Positions 30,338 through 42,218 of a DNA stretch of 64,000 nt are shown here, in pieces. Both the position numbers and the translations under genes were made by a program. Within the stretch, counting starts at the first letter, position 1. Each line of letters starts with the position of its first letter. The notes beneath the pieces are model-generated. The model saw only the letters and a program-made list of their open reading frames with translations. It was not told the DNA's origin and did not search any database. Origin of the DNA: Anastatus disparis (lineage: Eukaryota; Arthropoda; Insecta; Hymenoptera; Eupelmidae); the NCBI GenBank assembly GCA_017163975.1, contig JAFFSR010000309.1, positions 1,255,501 to 1,319,500 of the forward strand, written 5' to 3'.

Positions 30338-31797
30338 TGTTACGACCGGATTTGGTTCGGTCGTTGAGTTCACAAAAAGAAATAAATTTCTTTTTATTGG
30401 GAACCAGTTTGTAGTCCCAGGACTTACCTGTCACCTTTTAATTAAATATTTATTAAAATTAAATTTTAATTTAGTTTTAAAATAATCAAATTTTTATAAA
30501 AAAAGTTAATAACAAGTTTTAAGGGGTATCCGCATACCGGCATAGAATTCTACCTTATCTACATTTGAATTTTGCATTTTAATACAAATTTAACTATTTA
30601 CGACTGAAATTCATAGAAGAGGCACATTCTTAACATTCTAAAGAATTGATTGCAATGTTAAGAGACAGTATAAAAGTGAAAATGAAGACGAAAACTGCAA
30701 AATACGATTATTCATAACTACATTGGAAAGTTAATCGTATTAAGCAGTTTTCGTCTTCATTTTCACTTTTATACTGTCGTTTAACATTGCAATCAATTCT
30801 TTAGAATGTTAAGAATGTGCCTCTTCTATCAATTTCAGTCATTAATAGTTAAATATTTATTAAAATGCATAATTGAAATGTAGATAAAGTAGAACTCTAT
30901 GTCGGTATGCTGATTCCCCTTAATTACTTAAATAAATTCCTCTTTTTGTGTTTTCTTTTATTTTTAATTTAATAATTAATACACATGCTATTTATTATAT
31001 ATAATAATTTTCCTTACGATTAAATATTCCAAGAAGAGAAGGAGAAGATATATAAATGTATCCCTTGAAGTTCCGTCCTTTAATCTCCGCTTAGATTAAC
31101 TTATTCCTACACGGTTAAGTTATCCGTGGCCAGATTAGTTTAGATTCTTGAACTCTCGGTCGTCCAGCGCTCAGCTATTTTATACGTTTACGTCGTCACT
31201 TGCACTTGTTTGTCTTTTTTTTTTCACTAAATATTTACTGATTTAATTTTTGCAAAAATATTTATTTGTTTAAATGCAAAAATTGTAGTTTTATATTTTC
31301 TATACTATAATTTTTCTTTCTATTAGCGAAGTAGGTTTCTAAGCTACTTCCTAATAAATTTTATGATAAATAAAATTGATTCAGAAAAAAACTAACACTG
31401 ACTTTATCTCAGAGGGCCAGCAGAGCCGACTTTAGCGGTTGCTATCGTATTATGACAAAAGGCCAAGAGTGACGTAGGGGGCTGTTTTTATTGCCTTGCG
31501 CCGGGCGATCGAGAGATGGAAAATCCAATCAAAACCTGACATGCAGCTGAAATTTTCAGAACAGAAAATCATTCGATTGTTTTAGAGTTCATTAGCTTGC
31601 TTACCAATGCATTCTTGTACTTTCTTCTCCGTCTCTTCTTTACATTTGAAGTTTTCGCAATTCTTAAGAATGCTGAATCGGGACATCGCATGGAACTACT
31701 TTCTGTTTGAATTGAAAAAATAGGTTAATGAATAATTCCAATCCTTAATATAATTCATTTAACAATTTATAAGGGTTTAGTTCCATGGGATGTCACA
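30338..31797 (-). repeat. 3' LTR of the gypsy-type element (with MITE inside)
   Basis: 1,460 bp, exactly 401 bp longer than the other LTR because of the TTAA MITE at 30523-30919. It differs from the right LTR at, for example, TTCCGTCC against TTCCGACC near 31077 and CAGAAAAAAAC against CAGAGAAAAAC near 31382. Confidence 0.9.
30523..30919. mobile_element. TTAA-flanked palindromic MITE (TTAA-4 family) inside the left LTR
   Basis: TTAA at 30519-30522 and 30920-30923. The right LTR has the uninterrupted GTTTTAATTACTT, proving precise TTAA insertion. Ends GGGGTATCCGCATACCGGCA and GTCGGTATGCTGATTCCCC are inverted; the arms pair almost throughout and meet near 30720. A second copy is at 60079-60475. 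Confidence 0.95.
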
Positions 31798-31814
31798 CCT
31801 TCCCCCTCAGGTCG
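31798..31814 (-). other. Polypurine tract of the gypsy-type element
   Basis: On the minus strand GACCTGAGGGGGAAGG directly precedes the LTR start TGTGACATCC. This is the expected plus-strand primer site and fixes the orientation. Confidence 0.75.
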
Positions 31815-32490
31815 ATTGTCGTCCCGACAATCAGCGTGAGAGTTGTAGAACGGACCGAATCTTACAGATGTAGTATATATAAACAAAAAACGATTTTCGA
31901 GATATTTGGGAATTGAGTCATAATTTGGCTGTTTTATTTTGGTTACCCTATAACTATAGTTTCTATAATAAAAAAATACATTGGTTAAATATGGATGTAT
32001 AGGTAGTAGTATTTATATATTTTTTTTTTTCTTCTTTTTTTTTGTAATTGTTAAATTAAAATTATATACATCGGTTGGAAACAATTTTAATATTGTATTT
32101 GTTTCAGTAGAAAAGAAGTAAATTGAAGATGAGAAAAATTTTTTAAAATAAATGTAATAATTGCAAAAAAAATTTTTTTCTTTTTTTTTGTTTGTATAGG
32201 TCACTGAAAGAAATACACTATTAATTAAAAGAAAATATACCATTCAATTATCTTATAATTATTTTGATTTTAGATTGTCGTTAATTTGTAAGGTTTTGGA
32301 ATGTATATAGTATCGGTGCTTATAATATTACAAAACTTCATGTGAGTTAAACTAAAAAAAGAAATATTGTTATAGTATATAAATTATTAAATTTAATGTT
32401 TCAAGTTAATGATTTAAGTTCTTAAATGTTTATTTGAAATCTTCCTTGAAAAGTGATGATTGAATCGTTACGTGGTTGCTTCTATTAAGG

Positions 32491-33010
32491 TCAGGCGTAG
32501 GTGATGTTTTGCAGTGGTAAATCAGCATCCAGGGAGGCTGCAGAGAACGATCGTTCTAGAGTTCGATTTTCATGAGGTGTGACCTCTGTGTTTTGATTGC
32601 ACAGGCTAGAAAGTTCGGAGATTTCCAGTATCTGATGGTTGGAGTGGTTTTGTTGAAGAAGTTGTAAAGTCACGTAAGTAGTATGGCGATTTGATTCTGG
32701 TTGTTTTAAAGAATATTCTTGCAATTCTATACTATTTATTTTTCGATTGTGTTTAGTTCGTTGTTTACATTTCAAGGATTTACATTTCCAGATGAGAATG
32801 AATATTGATGTTCCTATTATTAAGTTTGTAAAAAGATCCTGTGGCTATGTATGTGTAAGTACGGTTCCGTTCGTGGTGGCGTGTGGCTATTTCTTTAAAT
32901 TTTGTTTCTATTTCCTTTGGTGAAATTATGTCGTTATTTTGTGTTAATTTCTTCAATTCAATAGTGGTTTCTGAATCTAATTCCTTGGATAGTGTGAAGA
33001 AGGTATTCAC
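32491..33010 (-). pseudogene. Env-like C-terminal remnant of the gypsy-type element
   Basis: Two overlapping minus-strand frames (33010-32780, 76 residues; 32775-32491, 94 residues) sit just upstream of the 3' LTR, where errantiviruses carry env. A hydrophobic membrane-anchor-like segment followed by a Lys/Cys/Arg-rich tail is visible, but it lies in a different frame from the upstream part, so the gene is frameshifted near 32830-32850. Upstream env (signal, surface unit, cleavage site) is not recognisable. Position and the anchor-plus-basic-tail layout support the call; no sequence identity to a named element was established. Confidence 0.45.
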
Positions 33011-34844
33011 AAGTTGGGGTGTTTGAAGGTGGAGATATCAGGAAAGCATAGGAGTGTTTTCTTATTCGAATTACTATTTGTTTAATCCTTATGATAATAA
33101 TTAGTTTATTATTATAAAGACTCGTTCTAAAATGTTGTTAATTGTACAAGTTTACTCATATATATAAACATATACATACATGTGCGTTTAAATGTATACG
33201 CATATATTGTATTCTATTTCTTCAGCAATAATAAAAAAAAAATTGATGTTTTATTAAAACAATTAAATTTGTTAAGTTTGATGATCATCTGGTTAATCTC
33301 AACTTGAGTTATGAGTAAATTTAGTTTAATCAATACACAAAGGATTTAGTTCAGTATTTGTTTTAATCGAAGGAAAATTATTGTCCTAATGTTTCAATTT
33401 ATTTTGACTTGAAAAATAAAAATCTTAGAATAATAATTTATTATTTACTAGAATGAAAATAATAAATAATAAAAATTTAGCATATTTACTTTAAAAATAA
33501 CTATTAAAATTACAAAATGCTTTTCTACTATATATATTTATATAATAAAATTGTGTTTTGAGCTAAGTATCAGATTGATTTTGACAAGTTAATTTTTGTA
33601 AAATTAACTTGTCAATTACTCAACAAATTACTTGAAATTAAGTAAAATTAAAGTCATACTAGTACTATTGTAGAATAAAGAAAAGAAAATTTAGGATGTC
33701 ATTGAGTAAATAATTACTTACTATTGTTAGTTAATGAATCATGCAAATATTCATATATTTTATATCAAACCAATAATTTGTTAAAATCTGTATATTGATG
33801 ATTAATAGTGAGGATAATACAAAGATATGAGTTTTGCATCAAGAAATTACTCTTTAACATGATAAAACAAGTTCACGATTTATGATTAAAAATTCTATTT
33901 TATTAAATTTAATTTCTACTTATGTCCAAGAACAACCCAAAATAAAGAATTTTAAAACAAAAAGAGTTCTGGAAAAGAAAATCATAAATTTTACACAATT
34001 AATTTTTATTAAAATTTGCAATAAAATAATTAAATCTAACTTTCATTATATCAGATTTAATAATTTTTTAATTTAAAAATTTTATTTAAATATATTATAT
34101 TTTGCAACAATCATATTAAATGAATTTCTATTTTATATGACTATCTCATGTATGTATAAGTGAAAGTATATACGTATATGTACAGAGTTAGATTTTATGA
34201 AAAAAAAAAATAAAGGATTTCAAATGAATTATTTTTATTAAGAAATTAATTGTCGATGCAGTAGGTTGTGCTATTAAAATCGAACTCCTTGACTGCAATC
34301 TATTGTCTGCTTTTGTTTACGTCCAAGAGGAAAAAAAAATTGATGAATATATTCTTATTATATTAAGAAAAATATTGATTTCTCAAATAATTTAATAAGC
34401 AGATTAAAATTAAATTTAAAATATATGACCATAACCTTAGTATAAAATAGTAGTATTGATGATGAAGCGTTAGTCTTAAGAGTGTAATATTTTAATCATA
34501 GGGGAGGGAAAAATTATTGTAATCTGTGTTTAACCCTTTGTTTATACCCATAAGTAATTATGTATATCTCACATACAAAGGCCCTATATATATAATTTTA
34601 TATTTATATGCATAAAATCTTTTTTAAGTATACCATCAAAAATACAAAAGAATTATTTTAGTAAAATAACAGAGATTATAAAAAACTTCACGTTATTCAG
34701 AATAAAATCTATGCTAAAGTGATATTTGTATATTCTTAAAACATAATTTAAAATAAAATTAGACGTTTCAAAATTACGAAGAAATAATAAATTTAAAATA
34801 AAAATGAAATTATGCAATTTGAGGTTCAATGTATTAATAAAAGG
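33011..34844. other. AT-rich interior of the LTR element, no ORF
   Basis: About 1.8 kb with no supportable gene where pol should continue. A perfect hairpin, TTGACAAGTTAATTTT with its complement and a 3-base loop, lies at 33579-33614. The 64-residue frame at 33882-34076 is a chance AT-rich ORF. Confidence 0.5.
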
Positions 34845-35645
34845 TTAATAAATGAGTGAGATGGCTATTCTCCAATCACAGGCCATACGATTGATGTTGT
34901 ATTTTACAAATGAGATGTATGGTAGTATTTTTGTTAATCCCGTTAGTGTTGGGCGAGTTTTTAATACCCTTCTGTATTTTTCCTCATCTTGCATCTCAAG
35001 AGACTCTACTTCGTTGACATTTTTCCTTAAAAAGAGAGAAGTATTTTCTTGAGGGTTTTCGAAATGTATAGAACTATTTGTTTCTTTCAGCGTCAAGTAA
35101 AGCTTGTATTTTATCTTGTTGTCTGTTGAATCGATGAAGGCGAGTTGATAGTTATTCCATTCGGAGTGTTCAATTTCGTATTCTCTGCCTTCCCCCTCAG
35201 GTTTTCGGTAAAATTCGGCTAAATAGGTTTTAAAACCATTTTTTTGACTCATATAAGAAAATTTTGATATTTCGTGGTCTGAGTTTGATGCTTCCCAGGA
35301 GTCTGATAGTCTTTCAGAGGCCGTGGGTTCGGCTTGACCGGACCTGGTACATTTTTCCTTATAGACTGGTTTTGAACTCACGTAATTGGTTCTTCGGTCC
35401 TTAAGTAAACTCTTTAATTTTAGTAAATTTAACCGATAATTAATTATATTGCGCTTATGAACGTTTTTTGATATAATTTTAATTTTATTAAGGTTATTTT
35501 TAGTTTTAATTATTCTTTTAATAGTAAAAGATTTTATAATTCTGGTCGGAAATTTTTGGTTGACATCTTTGTATTTAAAAAATTTTTTTAATTTATTATG
35601 AGTTTTCAGGCCAATTTTTAAGCATGCGCTAAATTTTGAATTAGT
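34845..35645 (-). CDS. Unknown basic ORF of the LTR element
   Basis: The minus strand is open from about 35645 to a stop at 34845, about 265 residues. The first 80 are very Lys/Asn-rich (KKFFKYKDVNQKF, LLKLKSLLKDRR); the rest is more balanced (KPEGEGREYEIEHSEWNNYQ) and ends WRIAISLIY. An ATG start is not evident; it may be a continuation of the upstream frame after the stop at 35646. I do not recognise it. It is not RT, RNase H or integrase by any motif I can see. Confidence 0.4.
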   Translation of the reverse strand, partial: TNSKFSACLKIGLKTHNKLKKFFKYKDVNQKFPTRIIKSFTIKRIIKTKNNLNKIKIISKNVHKRNIINYRLNLLKLKSLLKDRRTNYVSSKPVYKEKCTRSGQAEPTASERLSDSWEASNSDHEISKFSYMSQKNGFKTYLAEFYRKPEGEGREYEIEHSEWNNYQLAFIDSTDNKIKYKLYLTLKETNSSIHFENPQENTSLFLRKNVNEVESLEMQDEEKYRRVLKTRPTLTGLTKILPYISFVKYNINRMACDWRIAISLIY

Positions 35646-36872
35646 TCAAATTTTTAATTTTTCTAATGTTTGAGGTTGCATGAATTGGATAGTTGTATCA
35701 TCAACAACATTCGCGTAATGTACTTCTGCGCTCTTCAGATCTTCTGTTTCAGTAATGTTTCCTATACGTTCAAAATCACGATCAGATACATAAAATATTT
35801 CCGTTGTTTCATATTGTATCTGAGATTCTTGTGCAGACCTTACTATAAATGTATCGTTTAATAAATTAGCTGATTTTTTGTTGATTACCTTATAATTCTT
35901 TAGTTTTTCTGAATAATATGTCAGGACTTTCTGTTCTTTTGAATCAGAACAATTGCAGAAAGTTTCTATGTCTTCATAATTCAATTGGGATTCGTGCGTA
36001 AAATTTATTTGTGATTTTATTATCTTTACCTTTCTTCGTTTGGTATCAGTGTCAGTTTGTGTTACACAAGAATTTCGGTTTTTAATTTCTCCCATGCGCT
36101 TGTTATCAAACTGTAATTGGGTTTCTTCGAGGAAAGGTATTGGATCAATCGGACTGCTATTTATTATGAGAGTTCTAGATCTGTAGCAAATCGCGGGACG
36201 TTCCTTTTCGAAATATGGTGAGCCCAGTATGGCATGTTGTGAGAATGATGTTGTAGGTGGTAAGACGTGAAATACATGGATAAATCCGAGTATTTTTAAT
36301 TCTACAGTGCCTAGTGTTTCTATAGGTGTTGAAGATATATCTGATACTGTTGTTGCCTTTTTGGAGTTGATGATAATGTTATCCTTAAGAGCACTACCTT
36401 TTACGGCGTTGATACTAGCAGCCGAGTATAGTGCGAAGGTTCCTTCTTCGTTCTTTAGAGCTGAGACTTTTAAACATATTACAGGACGTATAGATTTCTG
36501 TACACGGTGTGCGCTTTTGTTTCCGTACATAGAACTTTTGTTCGTTGAATCGATTAGATATTTTTCATCGATACGTTCTCTTTGCGAGCATTTATAACTT
36601 AGGTTACTCTCGTGATGGTACGATTGTTGGGTTGTAAGTAAATCTTCAGAGTCGTAAGTTTGTGATTGATAGGTATTCGATACTTCGGATAGAATTTTAG
36701 GACTTATTGGATAAGGAGGATAAATTGGATAAGGAGGGTAATAAGGAAACCTAGGAGGATAGAAATAAGGTTGAGGTGATAGAAATTGTTGATGTCCGTA
36801 TGGGTACGGCCTTTGTGAGTCCGAGATAGTGTACGGAAAATTGATGTTATTCAAATCTTGGTAATAGGCCAT
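35646..36872 (-). CDS. Gag/protease-like ORF of the gypsy-type element, catalytic Asp missing
   Basis: 408 residues. Residues 20-60 are Pro/Tyr-rich (PYFYPPRFPYYPPYP). Residues 129-235 look like a retropepsin domain of gypsy elements: RPVICLKVSALKN leads in, and ILGSPYFEKERPAICY matches the I-L-G-x-x-F...I-x-Y end. The position of the catalytic D-[ST]-G-A reads LYSAASINAV (148-157), so the active Asp is absent. The frame is intact over 1.2 kb in an element with near-identical LTRs, so it may be kept for a structural role. Downstream RT sequence that should follow protease is absent. Confidence 0.6.
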   Translation of the reverse strand: MAYYQDLNNINFPYTISDSQRPYPYGHQQFLSPQPYFYPPRFPYYPPYPIYPPYPISPKILSEVSNTYQSQTYDSEDLLTTQQSYHHESNLSYKCSQRERIDEKYLIDSTNKSSMYGNKSAHRVQKSIRPVICLKVSALKNEEGTFALYSAASINAVKGSALKDNIIINSKKATTVSDISSTPIETLGTVELKILGFIHVFHVLPPTTSFSQHAILGSPYFEKERPAICYRSRTLIINSSPIDPIPFLEETQLQFDNKRMGEIKNRNSCVTQTDTDTKRRKVKIIKSQINFTHESQLNYEDIETFCNCSDSKEQKVLTYYSEKLKNYKVINKKSANLLNDTFIVRSAQESQIQYETTEIFYVSDRDFERIGNITETEDLKSAEVHYANVVDDTTIQFMQPQTLEKLKI

Positions 36873-38959
36873 GTTTCGATTCTGAATAATTTCTATTCAT
36901 GCATTTCGTTGATTCTTTTACCCTATTTTCCATTCATAGAATTTGGAAGTAGTTAATTGAAATGATTAAATATCTTTCTCCAGAGGCTTGAATTTCCATT
37001 ATCTCTTGCTTATTTGTCATGATGAAAATTTTGATTATTGTATATGATTACATATCTTAAGATAAGATGCAAAAAAAAAATTAAATTTTTATTTGTTATT
37101 TAAAATTTTTGTTACCACAGAGATTTACTTGATAATAATATGTTATATTATATGTATATTATCATATAACGCAATATAATAATATGTGTCGAATAATAGC
37201 TGTTGTAATATAATATAATTATTTGCTCGCTTTATCTGTATTAAACTTTGATTTATATGAATTATTATATTGTAATTTTTATTTGGTTGTCATAAAGGTT
37301 GTATTTTATTAAAGTTTAATATAAATTCCGTCAAAAGAATTTTTATTCAAGTTACTTTATAAATCTGGGTCAGTGAAACGCTGACTTAGCGTTTTGCTGT
37401 TTGACTTTTAACGTCGCGAAGTCGTACGTATAGGTAAACGATAGAAACACACAAGTTGTAAGATTATGCTGACTCTTAACTTTTGACTTGTAGATGGTCG
37501 TTGACCATACAATTGAAACAAAATGTTTTATTATTATTTTATATATTTTAATATTGAATTTCTTTATTTTATGAAACCTCTCTTTATCGTCAATACCCTT
37601 TTCTTACCTTTCGGCAATTAAGGCATTTATAAGTTCAGCCTTGCAGCTAGAAATCTTATAAATGTTGACTCAAAAGAAAGGAAATCTAGATTTTTGGATG
37701 CTAATAAACCTTTCATGCCTTGCAGCGCTCCAAGTATTTCATAAATGTAGCCTTTCAGCTATATAATTTATGAATTTACCAAAATTCAGATTAATTCATA
37801 AAAGGTTATTATTGTATCGGGTAATTTTAATTATTTAGTCGACTGATTTGAATATCAATTTGTTTAATTTTTCTTACTTATATTAGAGATATAGTATAAA
37901 TATTATTATTTATTATTATTATAAAATATTTATTTATTAAATTTTTGATAATATTATCTGCAATAATTTATACAAATAGAAATTTTATAAGGGAAATTTA
38001 GTTTGAGGTACAAAAGCTATAGTTTAATGGAAATGAATCTTTTTATAATTTATTAGTGTTATAATTTATTATAATTATAAAAATATTTTTTTATGTATAT
38101 ATATACATATAAAAGGGATTAAATGTTTATTAATTGAATTCATTTATTTTATGAAACCTTTCCTTATCGTCAATACCCTTTTCTTACCTTTCGGCAATTA
38201 AGGCATTTATAAGTTCAGCCTTGCAGCTAGAAATCTTATAAATGTTGACTCAAAAGAAAGGAAATCCAGAATTTTGGATGCTAATAAACTTTTCGTGCCT
38301 TTCGGCGCTCTAAGTATTTCATAAATGTAGCCTTTCAGCTATATAATTTATGAATTTAGCCAAAAATTCAGATTGATTCATAAAAAGAAAAATTTTTATC
38401 TCAAATAAAATAATAATGTATATATTTTTTTAAAATATATATAACTTGTTATTTCTTTATTTTATATTTTTATATTATATTATTTATAGAAATTTATTTA
38501 TCTATTATGATAATTATCTATTATTATCAAGAATAAATTATTAATAAATATAATCAGAAATAAATTATAAATTGTTAAATAATGCGTATAATAATGATAT
38601 CCAGGTCACAATAAAAATATTTGATGACGCAGCGGTCGTTGACCGAAGTTGATCGTTTATTAAAGAAATTTAGATATTAACGATATTTATTGAAATTATT
38701 TTTATTTAATTATTTAAAATGATAATGTTTCAATAATAAATTATTTATATACTTATATAATGCCTTAAAAATCTAACTACTTTATGGTAGTGCAAATTTT
38801 ATTTTAAATATAATAATAATGTATTTTTTTAAACTATATATCTTGTTATTTCTTCATATAACAAGTTATATAAGGCGCAATTATAAATTTTAATAAAATA
38901 TTATTTATTGAAATTAAATTATAGTTTATAAAATTTTATTAACAGGTGAAAGGTCTTAC
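36873..38959. repeat. 5' leader of the LTR element with a 590-bp-spaced direct duplication
   Basis: No ORF. A block of about 240 bp starting TTTATTTTATGAAACC and including ATCGTCAATACCCTTTTCTT and CAATTAAGGCATTTATAAGT occurs at about 37560-37800 and again at about 38147-38383, nearly identical. Another repeated item, GTCGTTGACC, is at 37496 and 38635. Such duplications in the leader could be part of a packaging or translation region, but that is speculation. Confidence 0.75.
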
Positions 38960-38983
38960 TGGTTCCCCACAAGGGATGCCATT
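38960..38983 (-). other. Primer-binding-site-like sequence
   Basis: On the minus strand the 5' LTR end CGTAACA is followed by AA and then TGGCATCCCTTGTGGGG, beginning with the TGG expected for complementarity to a tRNA CCA end. I cannot name the tRNA. Confidence 0.55.
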
Positions 38984-40042
38984 TGTTACGACCGGATTTG
39001 GTTCGGTCGTTGAGTTCACAAAAAGAAATAAATTTCTTTTTATTGGGAACCAGTTTGTAGTCCCAGGACTTACCTGTCACCTTTTAATTAAATATTTATT
39101 AAAATTAAATTTTAATTTAGTTTTAAAATAATCAAATTTTTATAAAAAAAGTTAATAACAAGTTTTAATTACTTAAATAAATTCCTCTTTTTGTGTTTTC
39201 TTTTATTTTTAATTTAATAATTAATACACATGCTATTTATTATATATAATAATTTTCCTTACGATTAAATATTCCAAGAAGAGAAGGAGAAGATATATAA
39301 ATGTATCCCTTGAAGTTCCGACCTTTAATCTCCGCTTAGATTAACTTATTCCTACACGGTTAAGTTATCCGTGGCCAGATTAGTTTAGATTCTTGAACTC
39401 TCGGTCGTCCAGCGCTCAGCTATTTTATACGTTTACGTCGTCACTTGCACTTGTTTGTCTTTTTTTTTTCACTAAATATTTACTGATTTAATTTTTGCAA
39501 AAATATTTATTTGTTTAAATGCAAAAATTGTAGTTTTATATTTTCTATACTATAATTTTTCTTTCTATTAGCGAAGTAGGTTTCTAAGCTACTTCCTAAT
39601 AAATTTTATGATAAATAAAATTGATTCAGAGAAAAACTAACACTGACTTTATCTCAGAGGGCCAGCAGAGCCGACTTTAGCGGTTGCTATCGTATTATGA
39701 CAAAAGGCCAAGAGTGACGTAGGGGGCTGTTTTTATTGCCTTGCGCCGGGCGATCGAGAGATGGAAAATCCAATCAAAACCTGACATGCAGCTGAAATTT
39801 TCAGAACAGAAAATCATTCGATTGTTTTAGAGTTCATTAGCTTGCTTACCAATGCATTCTTGTACTTTCTTCTCCGTCTCTTCTTTACATTTGAAGTTTT
39901 CGCAATTCTTAAGAATGCTGAATCGGGACATCGCATGGAACTACTTTCTGTTTGAATTGAAAAAATAGGTTAATGAATAATTCCAATCCTTAATATAATT
40001 CATTTAACAATTTATAAGGGTTTAGTTCCATGGGATGTCACA
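38984..40042 (-). repeat. 5' LTR of the gypsy-type element
   Basis: 1,059 bp, plus-orientation ends TGTTACG and TGTCACA, followed by the TATTG duplication. Uninterrupted version of the left LTR. Confidence 0.9.
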
Positions 40043-40478
40043 TATTGCTTACTTTTGTAAATATTCATATTTTTAAAAAACGTGTCCTTAAAAAATACTG
40101 TGATGCTTGTAAAAAATGACAAAAACAAACACTTGACCCCTTAATTTTAAAGCTGAATAAATACCCTTTCAAGTACCATTAGTTTTTTAAATTTACCATT
40201 ACTGTATTTAAGTTTTCAGCAAATTGAAGACAAATTTTTTGCTTATTCTTTATTTTTTTTTAACTTGCATTAAAGACTCAAATTTACGTTTTTCAAAGTT
40301 CACAATGACACTTTCAAAAGCTTTTTATCTGTTTTTTTCGAACACCATTGAATTTTTGGAGATGCGACTTTTTACTGCTATGTAATAAAACTTTTCAGCT
40401 CTTACAATTTTTTCTTTGGGTGCTCAAAAGCATGTTGATGGCAGTGTATATTGCATCTACCTACTCAAATGCATTAAT
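40043..40478. other. No gene seen
   Basis: AT-rich flank of the LTR element without ORF or repeat that I can support. Confidence 0.4.
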
Positions 40479-41681
40479 GGACCCAACAAGCAAACGGTGT
40501 CAAAGAGAGAATTAAAAAAGAATTCTTTATGTATACTTTCGTAAACGAAAGTATCAATAAAGAGTTCTTAATGATTGCTTTGTTTATTCGCGAATGTCCG
40601 ACCACTTTAGTTTTTAAAGTATTCACAAAGTATTCTTAAACAATTCTTTTGATTAAATCACATTCTCAAAATACTTTTTTTAATCATCGAATTATAAATA
40701 ATCCTTCTATTTTACATAATTATGAAAAACAAAAAATGTTATAATTGATTAAAAATAAGCTATTAAATTTAAAAAAAAAAAAAAAAAATTATTTGTTCGA
40801 GATTCGAACCACGGTTCTTGAGGATGTCAAACAAAATAAAAAAAACTGTTGCCCATGACTTAGTCTACTTGGCTACCAACTCATCTGTTAATAAGTTCTC
40901 GAAACTTGTACATGTTCATTGGTATAAGCATAAGAAATGTTAGTAAATTTGTTAATTAATTATTCATGGTTAATAATATTAGTCAAACTACATTTTTAAT
41001 TGAATAATTTAAGTAAAAATTCATTAAATATTTAAGAGATACCTTAATTTAATAAAAGAAATTTTTTGTGAAGTCATGGTTAATTTAATTTAAATTGAAG
41101 AGTGTTTAGATTTAGATATTTGTTTAAATTCTCAAAATGAGAATTTATTTAAAATACACTTAAAATATTTATATATTTTGTTTCATAAAATATTAACAAT
41201 TTTTTCGTTTAAAATAGATAAAAAATATTTAAATTATTAAATGATTAATTAAATTGAATTTTTACAATTTATAAAATTATTAGGAATTTCAAGTTTTCAA
41301 TTTTGAATTTCATGAAAATCAAAATTAAAAATGATTTTAAAACAATCTGAAAAGCGATAAAATATCCATTACATCTTTCGATTTTTGAAAGTGACTAAGT
41401 TACTAGGAAATCAGTGTTTCAAAAGTAAACTTTTTGACTACTTTATGAATACTTTGGATTATGATTACTTTTTCAAAAAAGAATTCTTTATGAATACTTT
41501 CTTAACCCTTTTAAAATATTTATAAATATACGTTGAAGAGTTATTTTTTATTTAAATTTTGTGGAAGAATACTTTGTGAATATTTTATGAATACTTTATT
41601 AATATATTTTATTAACTTCAGAGCGGACATTCGTGAATTCTTAAAGAATTCTTTTTTCCAGATGTGTGCTTATTGGGGACC
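40479..41681. mobile_element. TIR element of 1.2 kb with a tRNA-like segment
   Basis: GGACCCAACAAGCAAAC at the left matches the complement of GTGTGCTTATTGGGGACC at the right. AAAAAGAATTCTTTATG-type sequences and AAGTATTCATAAA-type motifs recur inside near both ends, and GAATGTCCG is inverted (40594 and 41625). A hairpin GATACTTTCGTTTACGAAAG type lies at 40532-40556. No ORF. Confidence 0.6.
40793..40892 (-). other. tRNA-like sequence on the minus strand
   Basis: Box A-like TTGGTAGCCAAGTAGACTA (40861-40879) and box B-like GGTTCGAATC (40801-40810) read leftward. The gap between them (about 50 bp, with an A/T-rich run) is longer than in a normal tRNA. A degenerate tRNA or SINE head carried in the TIR element is most likely. 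Confidence 0.35.
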
Positions 41682-42218
41682 TGGGCAAGTAATCAGAGAA
41701 AACAATCGAATCCTTAAAGGTCGATCCACGTTTTATGAAGGCATACTGCTTCCCAATAATGATATAGTATAGCATGACGGGCAATCTTCTTGGTACAACA
41801 CCTTCGATAGCTTTTGCCATAGAACTCATTAGTAAAACAAGTTTATAACTCTTAGTATTACTTTTTTCACTATTTTTAAAAATTGTAATTACAACAGACC
41901 TTTATTAAATAAATTCAATAAAGAACCAAATAAACAGCAGTATGTCGCTAAGAGAATTTTGGGCAGGCTATCAGCTGACAACTTGGTTCTACTATTTAGT
42001 AATAAGCTTAAAGGATAGAAATAAATAAGAATAAATTATTATTACATAATTTATTGTATACGTGAAGTTAAAAATCAATGTATCAATGACAAAAAAATGA
42101 TATTATGCTGACGCAAAAAGACAGAATAAACCAAATTTTATTCCAAACGCTGACTTCATTATTTCATTGTAAACAAATTATAAATAAAACAAAAACGCTT
42201 TAAGTTTAAATATATAAT
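41682..42218. other. No gene seen
   Basis: AT-rich with short chance frames only. Confidence 0.4.

Larger units (their letters stand above)
30338..40042 (-). mobile_element. Gypsy/errantivirus-type LTR element, structurally complete ends, pol missing
   Basis: LTRs at 30338-31797 and 38984-40042 are flanked by TATTG (30333-30337 and 40043-40047). Both start TGTTACG and end TGTCACA in plus orientation. Transcription must be leftward: next to the right LTR the minus strand reads TGGCATCCCTTGTGGGG (PBS-like, starting TGG two bases inside), and next to the left LTR it reads GAGGGGGAAGG (polypurine tract). Ignoring one MITE, the two LTRs differ at only a few positions in about 1.06 kb, so the insertion is recent. 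Yet the 7.2-kb interior shows only a Gag/protease-like frame, a second unknown frame and an Env-like end; I find no RT, RNase H or integrase. It was probably moved by proteins of another element. Confidence 0.85.

Noticed and set aside
34852..36597. Plus-strand ORFs opposite the LTR element genes
   Set aside because: Antisense shadows of the minus-strand 408-residue and 265-residue frames.
40793..40892. A functional tRNA gene
   Set aside because: Box spacing and an A/T-rich run between boxes do not allow a normal cloverleaf.
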